From: Candidatus Segatella mututuai
Lineage (GTDB): Bacteria > Bacteroidota > Bacteroidia > Bacteroidales > Bacteroidaceae
Direction of reading: 5' to 3'
DNA: 64,000 nucleotides
Assembly (NCBI GenBank): GCA_002439605.1
Contig: DJOI01000086.1
Span: 1-64,000, forward strand
The notes under the pieces were generated by a model, which saw only the letters and a program-made list of their open reading frames with translations, was not told where the DNA came from and did no database searches. Made by a program: the position numbers and the translations under genes. The first letter of the stretch is position 1, and each line of letters starts with the position of its first letter. Shown piece after piece: positions 16,943 to 26,168 of the stretch.

Positions 16943-18322
16943 TTAACACTTAGATTCTTCGCTCTTGGCCTTTTGTTCTTCCTTCACGATTCTGCGGTTG
17001 TTTATTACCATCAGGGCAACTGTGACGACAGAGAGCAGCGCCATGCCTACATACTGAAGCTTGACACCACGATAAATAACCCATCCGAAGAGAGAGGACG
17101 CGAAGTCGAGCGCACCACCCGAGAACCCGTCGGGGATATGGGCAGCGTTGTCGCCTGTTGCTTTATACACCTGGTTGGCAGCCAACGTAAAGTCGGGAGC
17201 CATATCTGTAACAAAATAAAGTCCGACGACGAGGGCTATCAAACCGATGACGAGGGTCTTCACCACATTTCCCTTGGTGAAAGGAAGAATGAGAGGGAAG
17301 AGATAGAACATGCCTGCCAACGAAGCCAATGGCAAGAACTCATTGCCCGGCAAGAACACGGCGATGGCAAGAATCACCGGTATCAAGATAACGGATACCA
17401 CCAAGGTGGTAGGATGGCCGATGACAAGCGCCGGACTCATGCCGATGTACACTTTCTTGCCGTTGAATTTTCTTTTCACCAACTCCTGGGTCTTCTCAGA
17501 GATAGGCTTCAGTCCGTCTATAAACAAAGAGGTGATGCGGGGAATCAACTCCATCACGGCGCCCATGGTAACACCGAGGAAGAGAATCTTCTTGACATCG
17601 AGCTGGGCAGCCCAACCTATCAAAGCTCCTACGATGACACCAAGAACCAAAGGCTCGCCGAGTACGCCGAACTTCTTTTTCAGTCCCTCGGCATCAATGT
17701 CCAACTTGGAGAAACCAGGAATCATGTCGAAGAGCTTGTTGAAGCCTATGGCAAAAGGCATGAAGCTCTGGCAGAAAGGCTGTGGGATGGAGATGCCGTC
17801 AAGGTCGTAGTACTTCTGGAACTTCTCGGCGGTAAGGTCGGCGCATACCAAGGTGATGATGTAGCACACGATGGCAGCGAAGTAGCCCCACAAGAGGCTC
17901 TCGCCCATTACGAAGTAAGCCACGGCTCCGATGAAGGCAAAGTGCCAGTAGTTCCACAGGTCGATGTTGACGGTACGTGTGGTCTTGGTGATGAGCATCA
18001 AGAAGTTGACGCCCAAGCATATTGGGATTATCAAGGCTCCCACCGCTGTATTGTAAGCCACAGCCGCTGCTGCCGGCCATCCCATGTCGAACACATTGAG
18101 TTGCAGATGATAAATGTCCGAAATCAATTTCAAGGGATCATTAAAGTTGGTTGTTAGCAATGCCGTAACGACCCCCAAGCCCACGAAGCCGACACCAACG
18201 AAGAGTCCCGACTTCAGCGCCTTGCCAAACTTCATTCCGATACACAGACCGATGATGGTAAAGATGATAGGCATCATCACGCTGGCACCCAAGCTAATGA
18301 TATAGCTAAAAACTTGTTCCAT
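16943..18322 (-). CDS. PTS IIC component, galactitol (GAT) family, orphan
   Basis: 459 residues, roughly 11 hydrophobic helices, with EIIC-GAT features such as the N-terminal GASVMMPIIFTIIGL, NVFDMGWPAAAAVAYNT near residue 75 and GLKPISEKTQELVKRKF in the middle. In PTS, IIC forms the sugar channel and phosphate comes from IIA/IIB with EI and HPr. No IIA, IIB, EI or HPr gene is nearby, and Bacteroidota generally lack a sugar PTS. It may therefore work as a phosphorylation-independent carrier. It is the first gene of the operon with kduI and the ExuT-like transporter, suggesting uronate or derived sugar transport. Confidence 0.82.
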   Translation of the reverse strand: MEQVFSYIISLGASVMMPIIFTIIGLCIGMKFGKALKSGLFVGVGFVGLGVVTALLTTNFNDPLKLISDIYHLQLNVFDMGWPAAAAVAYNTAVGALIIPICLGVNFLMLITKTTRTVNIDLWNYWHFAFIGAVAYFVMGESLLWGYFAAIVCYIITLVCADLTAEKFQKYYDLDGISIPQPFCQSFMPFAIGFNKLFDMIPGFSKLDIDAEGLKKKFGVLGEPLVLGVIVGALIGWAAQLDVKKILFLGVTMGAVMELIPRITSLFIDGLKPISEKTQELVKRKFNGKKVYIGMSPALVIGHPTTLVVSVILIPVILAIAVFLPGNEFLPLASLAGMFYLFPLILPFTKGNVVKTLVIGLIALVVGLYFVTDMAPDFTLAANQVYKATGDNAAHIPDGFSGGALDFASSLFGWVIYRGVKLQYVGMALLSVVTVALMVINNRRIVKEEQKAKSEESKC

Positions 18323-18472
18323 ATTACACTACTGATAATTAATAAATTTTTGCACGCAGCACCGTTGCCATGCGCTGCGCCCTGATTTGTTTTTAGTCGA
18401 AAGTCACTCTTGCAAAATACACGCAAGCCAAGAAAAAGTATCCTTTCAAGCCCCGATGCACTTTTGACTTTG

Positions 18473-18502
18473 CAAAGATACACATTTTTTCCGCAAAACA
18501 AC
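18473..18502 (-). promoter_or_regulatory. Promoter of the PTS IIC-kduI-exuT operon
   Basis: Perfect minus-strand -7 box TATCTTTG at 18473-18480; a GTTG at 18499-18502, 18 bp upstream, is a weak -33 element. Confidence 0.5.
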
Positions 18503-18771
18503 TTTTTAATTGAAAAATATTAAGTAAAAACATGCAATAATCAATCATACATGTTACAAAAAATAACATTTTTCATACATTCAGCATTTTTTACCACTTA
18601 AAAAAATTCCACCCTATGCTTAACACAAAACGATAATTTGCAAATGAAACTAACAAGACTTTGACAACCACAATTACTATGAGAGAGAGTAATCATGCTG
18701 ATGGTCACTGCGGTGCCATGCATGCTTGTGTGAAACTTTCGCCATGAAACACCCTACAAACCTACAACGAC
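18503..18771. other. AT-rich intergenic gap
   Basis: The gap between the sugar operon promoter and the terminator of the LRR operon. I see no ORF with family resemblance, no RNA and no repeat here. Confidence 0.5.
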
Positions 18772-18806
18772 AAAAGGGCGTTTGCCTCTATCGGCAAACA
18801 CCCTTC
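18772..18806 (-). terminator. Terminator of the LRR operon
   Basis: Stem GGGCGTTTGCC (18776-18786) pairs with GGCAAACACCC (18793-18803) with one mismatch and a 6-nt loop; on the minus strand it is followed by TTTTG. Confidence 0.7.
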
Positions 18807-18861
18807 CTTCTTCACAAATATAAATGCAATCTATCAAATAAAAGTGTAAATGATTTGCTAT

Positions 18862-19053
18862 CTACTCATCCCAAGCCTCCCAGTCGCTGTAACCTTTGGA
18901 GCCCATAATCATCTCATCATCTGAGGATTGAATTGCGTCTTTCTCCTCGTTGGCAACGTTATAAGATCCTTCGCCCGATGCTGCGAGAATACCTGCTTCC
19001 ATGGCGGCTTCCACAACGATAATCTCTGGAGTTATATATTTCATTTTCATCAT
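18862..19053 (-). CDS. Small protein (63 aa) downstream of the LRR gene
   Basis: 63 residues beginning MMKMKYITPEIIVVE, with a middle LAASGEGSYN and an acidic, Trp-containing tail (SDWEAWDE). It starts 15 bp after the LRR gene and shares its terminator. I recognise the general style (a basic KYITPE start, a short hydrophobic part ending in LAASG, then a variable acidic tail) as a type of short ORF common in Prevotella and relatives, but know no function. There is no convincing signal peptide or membrane segment. Start could also be the second Met. Confidence 0.6.
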   Translation of the reverse strand: MMKMKYITPEIIVVEAAMEAGILAASGEGSYNVANEEKDAIQSSDDEMIMGSKGYSDWEAWDE

Positions 19054-19068
19054 TTGTTGTTTATTTAA

Positions 19069-22000
19069 TTATTTTACAATAAATTTCTGTCCGTTCTTTA
19101 CATAAACGCCTGCTGGAAGGCCAGCTGCGTCACCATTGGAACTTACCATCTTTCCTTCGAGGTTGAAGATGGGCGACAAAGCATCTGCGCCGGCAACAAT
19201 CGTCACATCCTCGATACCCGTTGTTCCTCCGAAGCCTTCGTTTCCGAAGATAGAAGCTTGCTTTGCAGAACCTGGAAGATTGTTGCTCGAATTCTCTCCA
19301 CCGAAGAAGTTTTTGTGGTCTTCCATGCCGCCACCACGTTCGTTGGTCTGCACCAAGCTCTTGTTGGGCTTCCAAGTGGATGTAGTACCAGTATAGAATC
19401 TGAACTTATACTCAGGATCACTCTTTGTCTTAGCATATACATAGCTATACTGAGGTATAGTTACCTTGGTAGCCCTGCCGGTGTTGTCGGCACCCAAGTA
19501 ATTGCCGATAAATCGATATTCCTTGGCTGGGTCGGCATCCCGCCCCGACTGACTCGTGGTTGCCGAGACTACAGTTGGCAGAGGATCACCATCTATTGCC
19601 TCATAGTTCTTTACCACAAAGGTTGCCTCCTTGTCTGACTGCTCACCGTTGTCAGGCTTGATCATATACGACTCGTGTGCCCAAAGAACGATGTCATCAT
19701 CTTCTACACTGCCTTCCAATTTAGGAATTTCCTCGCTCCATTTTCCGTTGGCATCCTTCATCTTGGTACCATCAGCAGTCATCGTGCTGTGGTTCAACAC
19801 GTCCTGGGTAAAGTAAAGCACAATCTTGTTCTTGCCGCCCTTAACGATATCTCGTGTCACCTTATTGAAGAGGCAGAGCTGAGTATCTTTGCCGAAGGTA
19901 TCAAGCACCTGCTTCTTGGTCATGTTGAAAGGCACGCAGAGTGTCCACCATTGGCCAGGTTTCATCGTAATCTCGTAGCCTGGAGTAGACTTGCTGTCAT
20001 CGTCTACCAAGACAAAGCGACGAGTACCCATGTGGGCTATCTTGCGAAGTTCGTCCTCAGAATACTGGCCCTTACCATCTCCTTTTACAAAACCAGCTTC
20101 TGCCAGTATGGTATAATCTTCTTGTGTAAGGTTAGAGCGATATTTGGTCACACCATCCCACTCATAACCATAGGAGTTGACAATATAAGAACGAAGCCAC
20201 TGACTCTGGCTTGGCCAAATATACTGACGACCCAAGTAAGTATCCTGATAGCCATAGTCAACCTTAGGACCAATATATGGAGCATTCGGCATTCCATCCT
20301 TGAATGCAGGATTTTCACCTTCCTTTCCTACGGAAAGAGGAGTATTGGCATACTGCCAAGTTTTATCTTCTTGGCAGGTTTCATATTTACGGGTAGTATC
20401 AGTGAAGTCCTTGGCATCTTCGTCTGTTGTAGAAGAAGGATAATGCATAATACAGAAGTAAACACTGCCATTTTTGTAGTTTTCACGATTAGCAAAGCCC
20501 TCATTTTTTGCATTATCACGCAATTCACCTGCAGTAGGATCGAATCCACCATTACCCATCAAGGTATGCGCTGAAAAAGCTGTACCTTCACCCCAATCAT
20601 TATAGGTAGCTGTACCTACTGGCATCAGAGGAGCCTTAGTTCCTTGGAAGTAAACATCCTGGTACTGACGGAAGTTGAAGGCGAAAGGACCAATATACTT
20701 CACGTTAGCAGGAATCATCAATACCGATTCTGTCTGCTCAGAAGGCAGAGCAAAGGCTGAATTACCTATAAAGCGCAGTTTATCATTGAACACAAGATTG
20801 GGAATTTCCAAACTATGGAAAGCGCCATCGTCTATCTTGTCAAGATTCTCAGGGAAAGTTATACTTGTCAAACCTGTACCTACAAAAGCCTGTTTACCTA
20901 TGTATGTCAAGTTAGCGCCCAATTCAATGCTTGCTAACTTACCAACTCCATAGAAAGCTTTTTCACCAATCTCCTTCAAAGAGTTTGGCAGAGTAACATT
21001 GGTCAACAGGGTCGCTCCCGCAAATGTATTAGCACCTATCTTCTCATACCCTTCAGGAACGCTGACATGAGTCAGTTTGGAATCATCTTTTCCCTGCAAT
21101 TTAGAAATTACATTGGCAGGAGTTTCCTTGCTTTCATTCAAGGGCAATGTCAATGTTTCAAGCACAGGAGTTCCCTTTGCACCGCCTGCAGCAAAGGTTT
21201 CCCCTGAGAAATCCGTACAGGTTGCAGCACCCAAATCAAGAGTTTTCAAAACAGAATTGGCAGTAGCTGAAGGATACAGAACAGCCTTCACAATATCATT
21301 ATTGATAGTCAAGGCATCTGAGCCTACGTTTACAAACTGAATCGTTTCATATTTGTTTGATTTTGCCAACTTATAATTCAGGATCTCAGTCAATGACTCT
21401 ATTGGATGTTCAAGATAACCTAACTTTATCATTTCGTCCTCTGAGATTTCGCCGAAGTTTACTACATATGTATTATTTTTATTATAATCGGCAGGATCCC
21501 AAGAATAATAAACAATATTAGCATCATACTCTGCATCCTTAGCTAACTGTACGTACTTATTATTAGATAGTACATACAAATATGGCTGTGCATCTTTTTT
21601 AAAAGTAACATCAGAAAGAGTAGTCGTAAAATAGTCGCTCTCCTTAAATTTAGCTAACAAAATTCTACCAGTGGCATCTGAGGTAGTTGAGTAATTTGAA
21701 TAGAATTGATTATTACTCCAAGAACCCTCCACCAAATCAACTTTGTCAGAAACAGAGACTTTTTTCCACTCATACTCCCCAGTTGAACCTTCTTTAAGAC
21801 CATAGTAATACAAAGCTGCTATCTTATCTTCATTCCAAGAATAAGTTGCTGTAGCATTTACATAATCAGGATACAAAGAAGTTATCTTCTTTGGGTAATA
21901 AGCATAATAAGTTGTCGCTGAATTATAAACAGCAGAGCTACCCACAGGATTATTATTATACTGATTGTTCTCAGTACCAACCTTATTAGTTCCTGAAGTT

Positions 22001-22194
22001 GTAAATTTCAACTCATCAGAAACACGCTGATACTTCGTTAAATCACCTTGACCCGAAATAGTCCAAGTCTTGCCATCTTCCGAAACATCGAATGTAACAG
22101 AAGGGGCATTGGCATTCTGCACCAATGCGTTGCCACCCAGTCCCAAGAGAACTGACACAACAAGACAAAATTTTCTTAAGTTAATCTTAACCAT
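19069..22194 (-). CDS. BspA-like leucine-rich-repeat surface protein
   Basis: About 1041 residues from the ATG at 22194 (MVKINLRKFCLVVSVLLGLG), chosen because it gives a normal signal peptide; an upstream ATG adds 20 residues. LRR_5 (BspA/Treponema type) repeats occupy about residues 370-560, for example IGANTFAGATLLTNVTLPNSL and IGEKAFYGVGKLASIEL in part. The rest is beta-rich sequence without a known domain. The C-terminus (SPIFNLEGKMVSS and GLPAGVYVKNGQKFIVK) is the sorting-tail type found on secreted Prevotella proteins. BspA-like proteins bind host matrix or other cells. A -7 box TAACTTTG at 22404-22411 would give a leader of about 200 nt. Confidence 0.85.
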   Translation of the reverse strand: MVKINLRKFCLVVSVLLGLGGNALVQNANAPSVTFDVSEDGKTWTISGQGDLTKYQRVSDELKFTTSGTNKVGTENNQYNNNPVGSSAVYNSATTYYAYYPKKITSLYPDYVNATATYSWNEDKIAALYYYGLKEGSTGEYEWKKVSVSDKVDLVEGSWSNNQFYSNYSTTSDATGRILLAKFKESDYFTTTLSDVTFKKDAQPYLYVLSNNKYVQLAKDAEYDANIVYYSWDPADYNKNNTYVVNFGEISEDEMIKLGYLEHPIESLTEILNYKLAKSNKYETIQFVNVGSDALTINNDIVKAVLYPSATANSVLKTLDLGAATCTDFSGETFAAGGAKGTPVLETLTLPLNESKETPANVISKLQGKDDSKLTHVSVPEGYEKIGANTFAGATLLTNVTLPNSLKEIGEKAFYGVGKLASIELGANLTYIGKQAFVGTGLTSITFPENLDKIDDGAFHSLEIPNLVFNDKLRFIGNSAFALPSEQTESVLMIPANVKYIGPFAFNFRQYQDVYFQGTKAPLMPVGTATYNDWGEGTAFSAHTLMGNGGFDPTAGELRDNAKNEGFANRENYKNGSVYFCIMHYPSSTTDEDAKDFTDTTRKYETCQEDKTWQYANTPLSVGKEGENPAFKDGMPNAPYIGPKVDYGYQDTYLGRQYIWPSQSQWLRSYIVNSYGYEWDGVTKYRSNLTQEDYTILAEAGFVKGDGKGQYSEDELRKIAHMGTRRFVLVDDDSKSTPGYEITMKPGQWWTLCVPFNMTKKQVLDTFGKDTQLCLFNKVTRDIVKGGKNKIVLYFTQDVLNHSTMTADGTKMKDANGKWSEEIPKLEGSVEDDDIVLWAHESYMIKPDNGEQSDKEATFVVKNYEAIDGDPLPTVVSATTSQSGRDADPAKEYRFIGNYLGADNTGRATKVTIPQYSYVYAKTKSDPEYKFRFYTGTTSTWKPNKSLVQTNERGGGMEDHKNFFGGENSSNNLPGSAKQASIFGNEGFGGTTGIEDVTIVAGADALSPIFNLEGKMVSSNGDAAGLPAGVYVKNGQKFIVK

Positions 22195-22403
22195 CTTAAA
22201 CTTATTTTTTAATTTTATATTAATTATCGGTTTTTGATAAATTTCAATTTTCATCTGTTTACGAAAGAGTATTTTTATTTTAATCAGAATTCATTTTTTG
22301 CTATCAGAATCCATCCATAGCGTTTTAGAACTCATATTCATAGAATTCCTCTTTTACTTATATCGCCCTACAAATAGACGTTTTTTACATAAATTTTCGG
22401 CTG

Positions 22404-22411
22404 CAAAGTTA
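22404..22411 (-). promoter_or_regulatory. -7 box upstream of the LRR gene
   Basis: Minus-strand TAACTTTG, perfect match to TAnnTTTG; no clear -33 TTTG at the right distance. The resulting leader (22195 to about 22397) is long and AT-rich and shows no riboswitch I recognise. Confidence 0.4.
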
Positions 22412-22548
22412 CATAATCATTTCATTTATCCGAACAATCTTAACGAATATTTAACGTATTTTAAGTCTAAAATTATCATAAAATACACACAAGAAACATT
22501 ATATACATAGATGAACAGCACCATTTTCAAATGGGAGTGCAGGGTAGT

Positions 22549-22632
22549 TTAATCTTTCAAGCAGCCAATCGGAACGACATAGACACCATCCTTACGACGA
22601 TAAGCGAAGTCTCCGGTGCCAGTCAGCACCAT
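22549..22632 (-). pseudogene. Remnant of the 3' end of a DUF4143-type AAA ATPase gene
   Basis: A 27-codon frame reads MVLTGTGDFAYRRKDGVYVV then PIGCLKD and TAA (22549-22551). From memory this resembles the C-terminal tail of the Bacteroidota ATP-binding proteins with AAA_14/DUF4143 domains. Nothing upstream on the same strand continues the protein, so it looks like a decayed gene end. Confidence 0.45.
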
Positions 22633-22659
22633 CATAAAAGATACAAAATATTTTTATAT

Positions 22660-22727
22660 TTCCTCAGTTGCGCAATTTCATTTCCTCAGTTGGCGCATTT
22701 TCACTTCCTCTGTTGGCATTTTATCCA
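22660..22727. repeat. Three-unit 22/23-bp degenerate tandem repeat
   Basis: The head TTCCTCAG/TTCCTCTG begins at 22660, 22682 and 22705 (periods 22 and 23), each followed by GTTGGC or GTTGCG and an ATTTT-rich tail. It is immediately beside the ATPase remnant, in the gap before murF-alr. Confidence 0.7.
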
Positions 22728-22816
22728 CTTAGGGATTAACTTCATTTTCCATAAGTCATCCCTAACTCACTTTTTCAACCCACTTAGGGGGATGGACTTC
22801 AATACAAAAGACAAAA

Positions 22817-22846
22817 GTGGGAACATGATTCAAACCATGCTCCCAC
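22817..22846 (-). terminator. Terminator of the yfhO-GSCFA-murF/alr operon
   Basis: Stem GTGGGAACATG (22817-22827) with CATGCTCCCAC (22836-22846), one mismatch, loop of 8; minus-strand U-rich run TTTTGTCTTTTG follows. Confidence 0.7.
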
Positions 22847-22868
22847 CTTATTCTATATATTACATTTT

Positions 22869-25346
22869 TTAATCCTGGTAATATACTCGTTTCACACGAT
22901 TGCTGATGGTTGTCAGTACCTCGTAAGGAATGGTGTCGAGGATATCGCTGAGGGTCTGCACAGGCAGATGCTCGCCGAAAATCTCGACGCTATCGCCTTC
23001 CTTGCAGTCGATGTCCGTGACATCTATCATTGCCACATCCATACAGATATTGCCCACGTACTCAGCCTTCTGACCATTCACCAAGCAGTAAGCGTGGCGA
23101 TTGCCGAGATGGCGGTTCAAGCCATCGGCATATCCGATAGGAATGGCTGCTATCATGCTATCCCTGTCAAGGATGGTCTTGCGGCTATAGCCCACGCTCT
23201 CGCCAGCCTTGATGTGGTGTATCTGGAGGATGGTGGTCTTCAAGGTGCTCACGCAGTTGATGGTCTTGTTGTTGCGAGAGTTGATGCCGTAAAGTCCAAG
23301 GCCCAAGCGACACATATCCAACTGTCGCTCCGGGAAGTGCTCGATACCTGCGGAATTGCAGATATGGCGGAGTATCTTATGGTCGAAGGCTGCCTGAAGC
23401 TGCTTGCTTCCCTTGTCGAAGAGTTCGAACTGATGGGCGGAGAAGTCGTCGAAGCTATCGTCGTCGCTACCCACGAAATGAGAGAACACACTGCGAGGGA
23501 TGATGGCGTTCTGATGCTTCAACTTGCCAATCAACTCCTCCATGTCGTTCTCTGGGTCGAAACCCAAGCGGTGCATACCCGTATCGAGCTTGATATGAAC
23601 AGGGAATCCCGTTATGCCCTCCTTCTCGGCTGCCTTGACAAGGGCATCGAGCAGGCGGAAGGAATAAACCTCCGGCTCCAAGTCGTAGTCGAACATGGTC
23701 TTGAAAGCCGTCATCTCCGGATTCATAATCATGATGTTGCTGGTGATGCCGTTCTTGCGAAGCGTGACACCCTCGTCGGCAACAGCCACTGCGAGGTAAT
23801 CCACACGATGGTCTTGCAAGGTCTTGGCTATCTCCACGGCTCCCGCTCCATAGCCGTCCGCCTTGATCATGCAGACGAGCTTGGTCTCCGGCTTCATGAA
23901 AGCACGATAGTAGTTGAGGTTGGCCACCACAGCATTGAGGTTTACCTCGAGAGTCGTCTCATGCACCTTACGCACCAAGAGCTCGGTGAGCTGGTCGAAA
24001 CCAAACTGGCGAGCACCCTTCAGCAGGATGACCTCGTTGCGCAAAGACTTGAACACCTCGCTCTCGATAAATTCCTTCACATTCGGGAAGAAGAACTTCT
24101 CAGATATCTGAATCTCGTCGCTCTGCGCACAGAGCTGAGGGCCAATGCCGATAAACTTGACTACGCCACGCTTGCGACAAAGGTCGCTCACCTCCTTGTA
24201 CAAATCCTTTGGGTTCTCGCCACTCTGGAAGATGTCGCTCAATATCAGTGTATGGCGTCGACCCTTATGGTCGGGACGACGGCTCATAAAGTCGAGGGCG
24301 ATATCGAGGGAGTTGATGTCGGAGTTGTAACTATCGTTGATAAGGGTGCACCCATGCTGCCCCTCCTTCACCTCCAACCGCATGGCCACAGGCTCCAGCA
24401 ATGCCATGTGCTTGTCGAGTTCCTCGGCAGAAAGGCCAAGACGGCGCGAAACCACAGCGGCAATGATAGAATTGGTGATGGAAGCCTCGTCGATGAAAGG
24501 CAACGAATAACTGTCTTCCTCACCTTTATATATATAGGTAACGATGGAAAGGTTGCCCTTCTTCTCCACATTCTTCACAAAGAAAGGAGCCTGGGTGTCA
24601 CGGAACGACCAATAGAGCTTCTCGCCCTTATAGTCATGGTACTCGCCCACCACCCCGCTCACTATCTCGTCGTCGCCATTATACACGATGGTCTCGGCAT
24701 CATGGAAGAGAATCATCTTCTCGCGGCATTTCTCCTCCATAGAGCCGAAATTCTCCTGATGGGCAGAGCCGAGATAGGTAAGCACAGCGATGGTAGGCTG
24801 GATGATGTCGCGAAGCGCCAACATCTCGCCGGGCTTACTGATGCCAGCCTCGAAGACACCCACCTGGGTCTGCTCGTTGAGCAACCACACCGACAGAGGC
24901 ACGCCTATCTGCGAATTGTAGCTTCGAGGACTGCGGGTGACGAACATGCTTGGCGAAAGCAGCTGGTACAACCACTCCTTGACCATCGTCTTGCCATTGG
25001 AGCCCGTAATGCCCACAATAGGAATGTTGAACTCATCACGATGACGTTCTGCCAGGCGCTGGAGAGCCTCCAACGTGTTGACGACCTTGAGGAAGTTGGC
25101 CTCAGGATAATCGGAGGCATACCCCTTGGGCACCTGGGAAACTACGAAATTTCTAACACCACGGCGATACAACTCTGGTATATAGTTGTGACCGTCATTA
25201 CGCTCAGATTTAAGAGCAAAAAACAGAGTTTCCTCTGGGAAACAGAGCGAGCGGCTATCTGTAAGGATGAAGCCGACGTTTCCGTCTCTGTCGCCATAAC
25301 GACGCGCACCTATCAATGTGGTAACTTTTTCAATAGTATATGTCAT
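22869..25346 (-). CDS. Bifunctional MurF (UDP-MurNAc-tripeptide:D-Ala-D-Ala ligase) / alanine racemase
   Basis: 825 residues from ATG 25346 (MTYTIEKVTT); the longer frame runs into the upstream gene. The N-terminal half (about 1-455) is MurF, with the ATP loop GITGSNGKT at 112-120. The C-terminal half (about 462-825) is a PLP alanine racemase, with the catalytic Lys 495 in MIKADGYGAG and later SVGYSRKT and ICMDVAMID. The racemase makes D-Ala and MurF adds D-Ala-D-Ala to the peptidoglycan precursor, so two steps of the same pathway are joined. This fusion is typical of Bacteroidota. It begins 4 bp after the GSCFA gene. Confidence 0.93.
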   Translation of the reverse strand: MTYTIEKVTTLIGARRYGDRDGNVGFILTDSRSLCFPEETLFFALKSERNDGHNYIPELYRRGVRNFVVSQVPKGYASDYPEANFLKVVNTLEALQRLAERHRDEFNIPIVGITGSNGKTMVKEWLYQLLSPSMFVTRSPRSYNSQIGVPLSVWLLNEQTQVGVFEAGISKPGEMLALRDIIQPTIAVLTYLGSAHQENFGSMEEKCREKMILFHDAETIVYNGDDEIVSGVVGEYHDYKGEKLYWSFRDTQAPFFVKNVEKKGNLSIVTYIYKGEEDSYSLPFIDEASITNSIIAAVVSRRLGLSAEELDKHMALLEPVAMRLEVKEGQHGCTLINDSYNSDINSLDIALDFMSRRPDHKGRRHTLILSDIFQSGENPKDLYKEVSDLCRKRGVVKFIGIGPQLCAQSDEIQISEKFFFPNVKEFIESEVFKSLRNEVILLKGARQFGFDQLTELLVRKVHETTLEVNLNAVVANLNYYRAFMKPETKLVCMIKADGYGAGAVEIAKTLQDHRVDYLAVAVADEGVTLRKNGITSNIMIMNPEMTAFKTMFDYDLEPEVYSFRLLDALVKAAEKEGITGFPVHIKLDTGMHRLGFDPENDMEELIGKLKHQNAIIPRSVFSHFVGSDDDSFDDFSAHQFELFDKGSKQLQAAFDHKILRHICNSAGIEHFPERQLDMCRLGLGLYGINSRNNKTINCVSTLKTTILQIHHIKAGESVGYSRKTILDRDSMIAAIPIGYADGLNRHLGNRHAYCLVNGQKAEYVGNICMDVAMIDVTDIDCKEGDSVEIFGEHLPVQTLSDILDTIPYEVLTTISNRVKRVYYQD

Positions 25347-25350
25347 TGTT

Positions 25351-26163
25351 CTATGAATTAAAATATTTCTCGTTGAACTTTCTTTCCATTTCCTCCGTCT
25401 TGGCGAGGAAGCGCCGATGCGCCTCGCTGTCGGGATGGAAAGGTTTATGGCCCAGTGCCTCATGTATGGGACGCCAGTCTTCCAAGAACTGTTCTGCCTC
25501 CTTGCCGAAGTAGGCGGCACGGAAGCGTTGCCAGATGAACTCCACAGCCTGAGAGGTGGGATGGAGCATGTCCTCGTCGTAGAAACGATAGTCGCGCAGC
25601 TCGTCGTTCATCAGTTCGTAGGCCGGGAAGTAACTCACCGTCCCGGGATTCCGCCCCACCAACCTGTCGGCGGCAAGTAGCAGGGTGGCCTTGGAAAGCT
25701 GGCTGCCATGGAAACCATACTTGGCATATCTGATGGGGCTTACGGTAATGACAACCCTCAACTCGTCCCCACCCTTTCCTTTGGATTCCTTCAGCAAGTC
25801 GACAGCTTGCTGCAAGCAGTCGACACACTCCTCCACCGTCAACTCACGTTCGTCGAAGAGGTGGTGCGGGCGTTTCTGGCAATTGTCCACAATCTCGCCA
25901 GTATCCTTGAGCACATAGACATGATTGGTGCCCAAGGTGAAGACCGCCACACGTGGATTGACCTGCAAGCTTTTCTCCACCGTATGCAGGATGCTTGCCG
26001 GATTGTACATCACCCCAAAGGGATTGACCGTAGCCCGAAAGCGGTTTTCCACGAAGCGACGCCCCAATCTGTCGGCAAAGCAACTGCCCACGAAAAGCAT
26101 TCGCTCCGCCGGCTGTATCTCGAAGCCAGCCTTTGGAATATCTACCTCAGTGCGGAATAGCAT
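25351..26163 (-). CDS. GSCFA domain protein
   Basis: 270 residues. The name-giving motif appears as VGSCFADRLG near residue 26, then NPFGVMYNP near 48 and TLGTNHVYV near 78. GSCFA proteins are related to SGNH-type hydrolases; the Ser of GSCFA and a late DxxHP-like segment (DEDMLHPTSQA near 207) would be the catalytic residues by analogy. Substrate unknown. The gene is 5 bp after yfhO-like and 4 bp before murF-alr, which suggests a link with envelope or surface polymer assembly. Confidence 0.85.
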   Translation of the reverse strand: MLFRTEVDIPKAGFEIQPAERMLFVGSCFADRLGRRFVENRFRATVNPFGVMYNPASILHTVEKSLQVNPRVAVFTLGTNHVYVLKDTGEIVDNCQKRPHHLFDERELTVEECVDCLQQAVDLLKESKGKGGDELRVVITVSPIRYAKYGFHGSQLSKATLLLAADRLVGRNPGTVSYFPAYELMNDELRDYRFYDEDMLHPTSQAVEFIWQRFRAAYFGKEAEQFLEDWRPIHEALGHKPFHPDSEAHRRFLAKTEEMERKFNEKYFNS

Positions 26164-26168
26164 TTGCC

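Noticed and set aside
16973..18157. 394-codon plus-strand frame
   Set aside because: Antisense to the PTS IIC gene; composition is typical of a shadow frame.
22968..25361. 797-codon open frame on the plus strand opposite murF-alr
   Set aside because: It is fully antisense to a well-supported fusion enzyme, has no family resemblance, and its openness reflects codon bias of the real gene.
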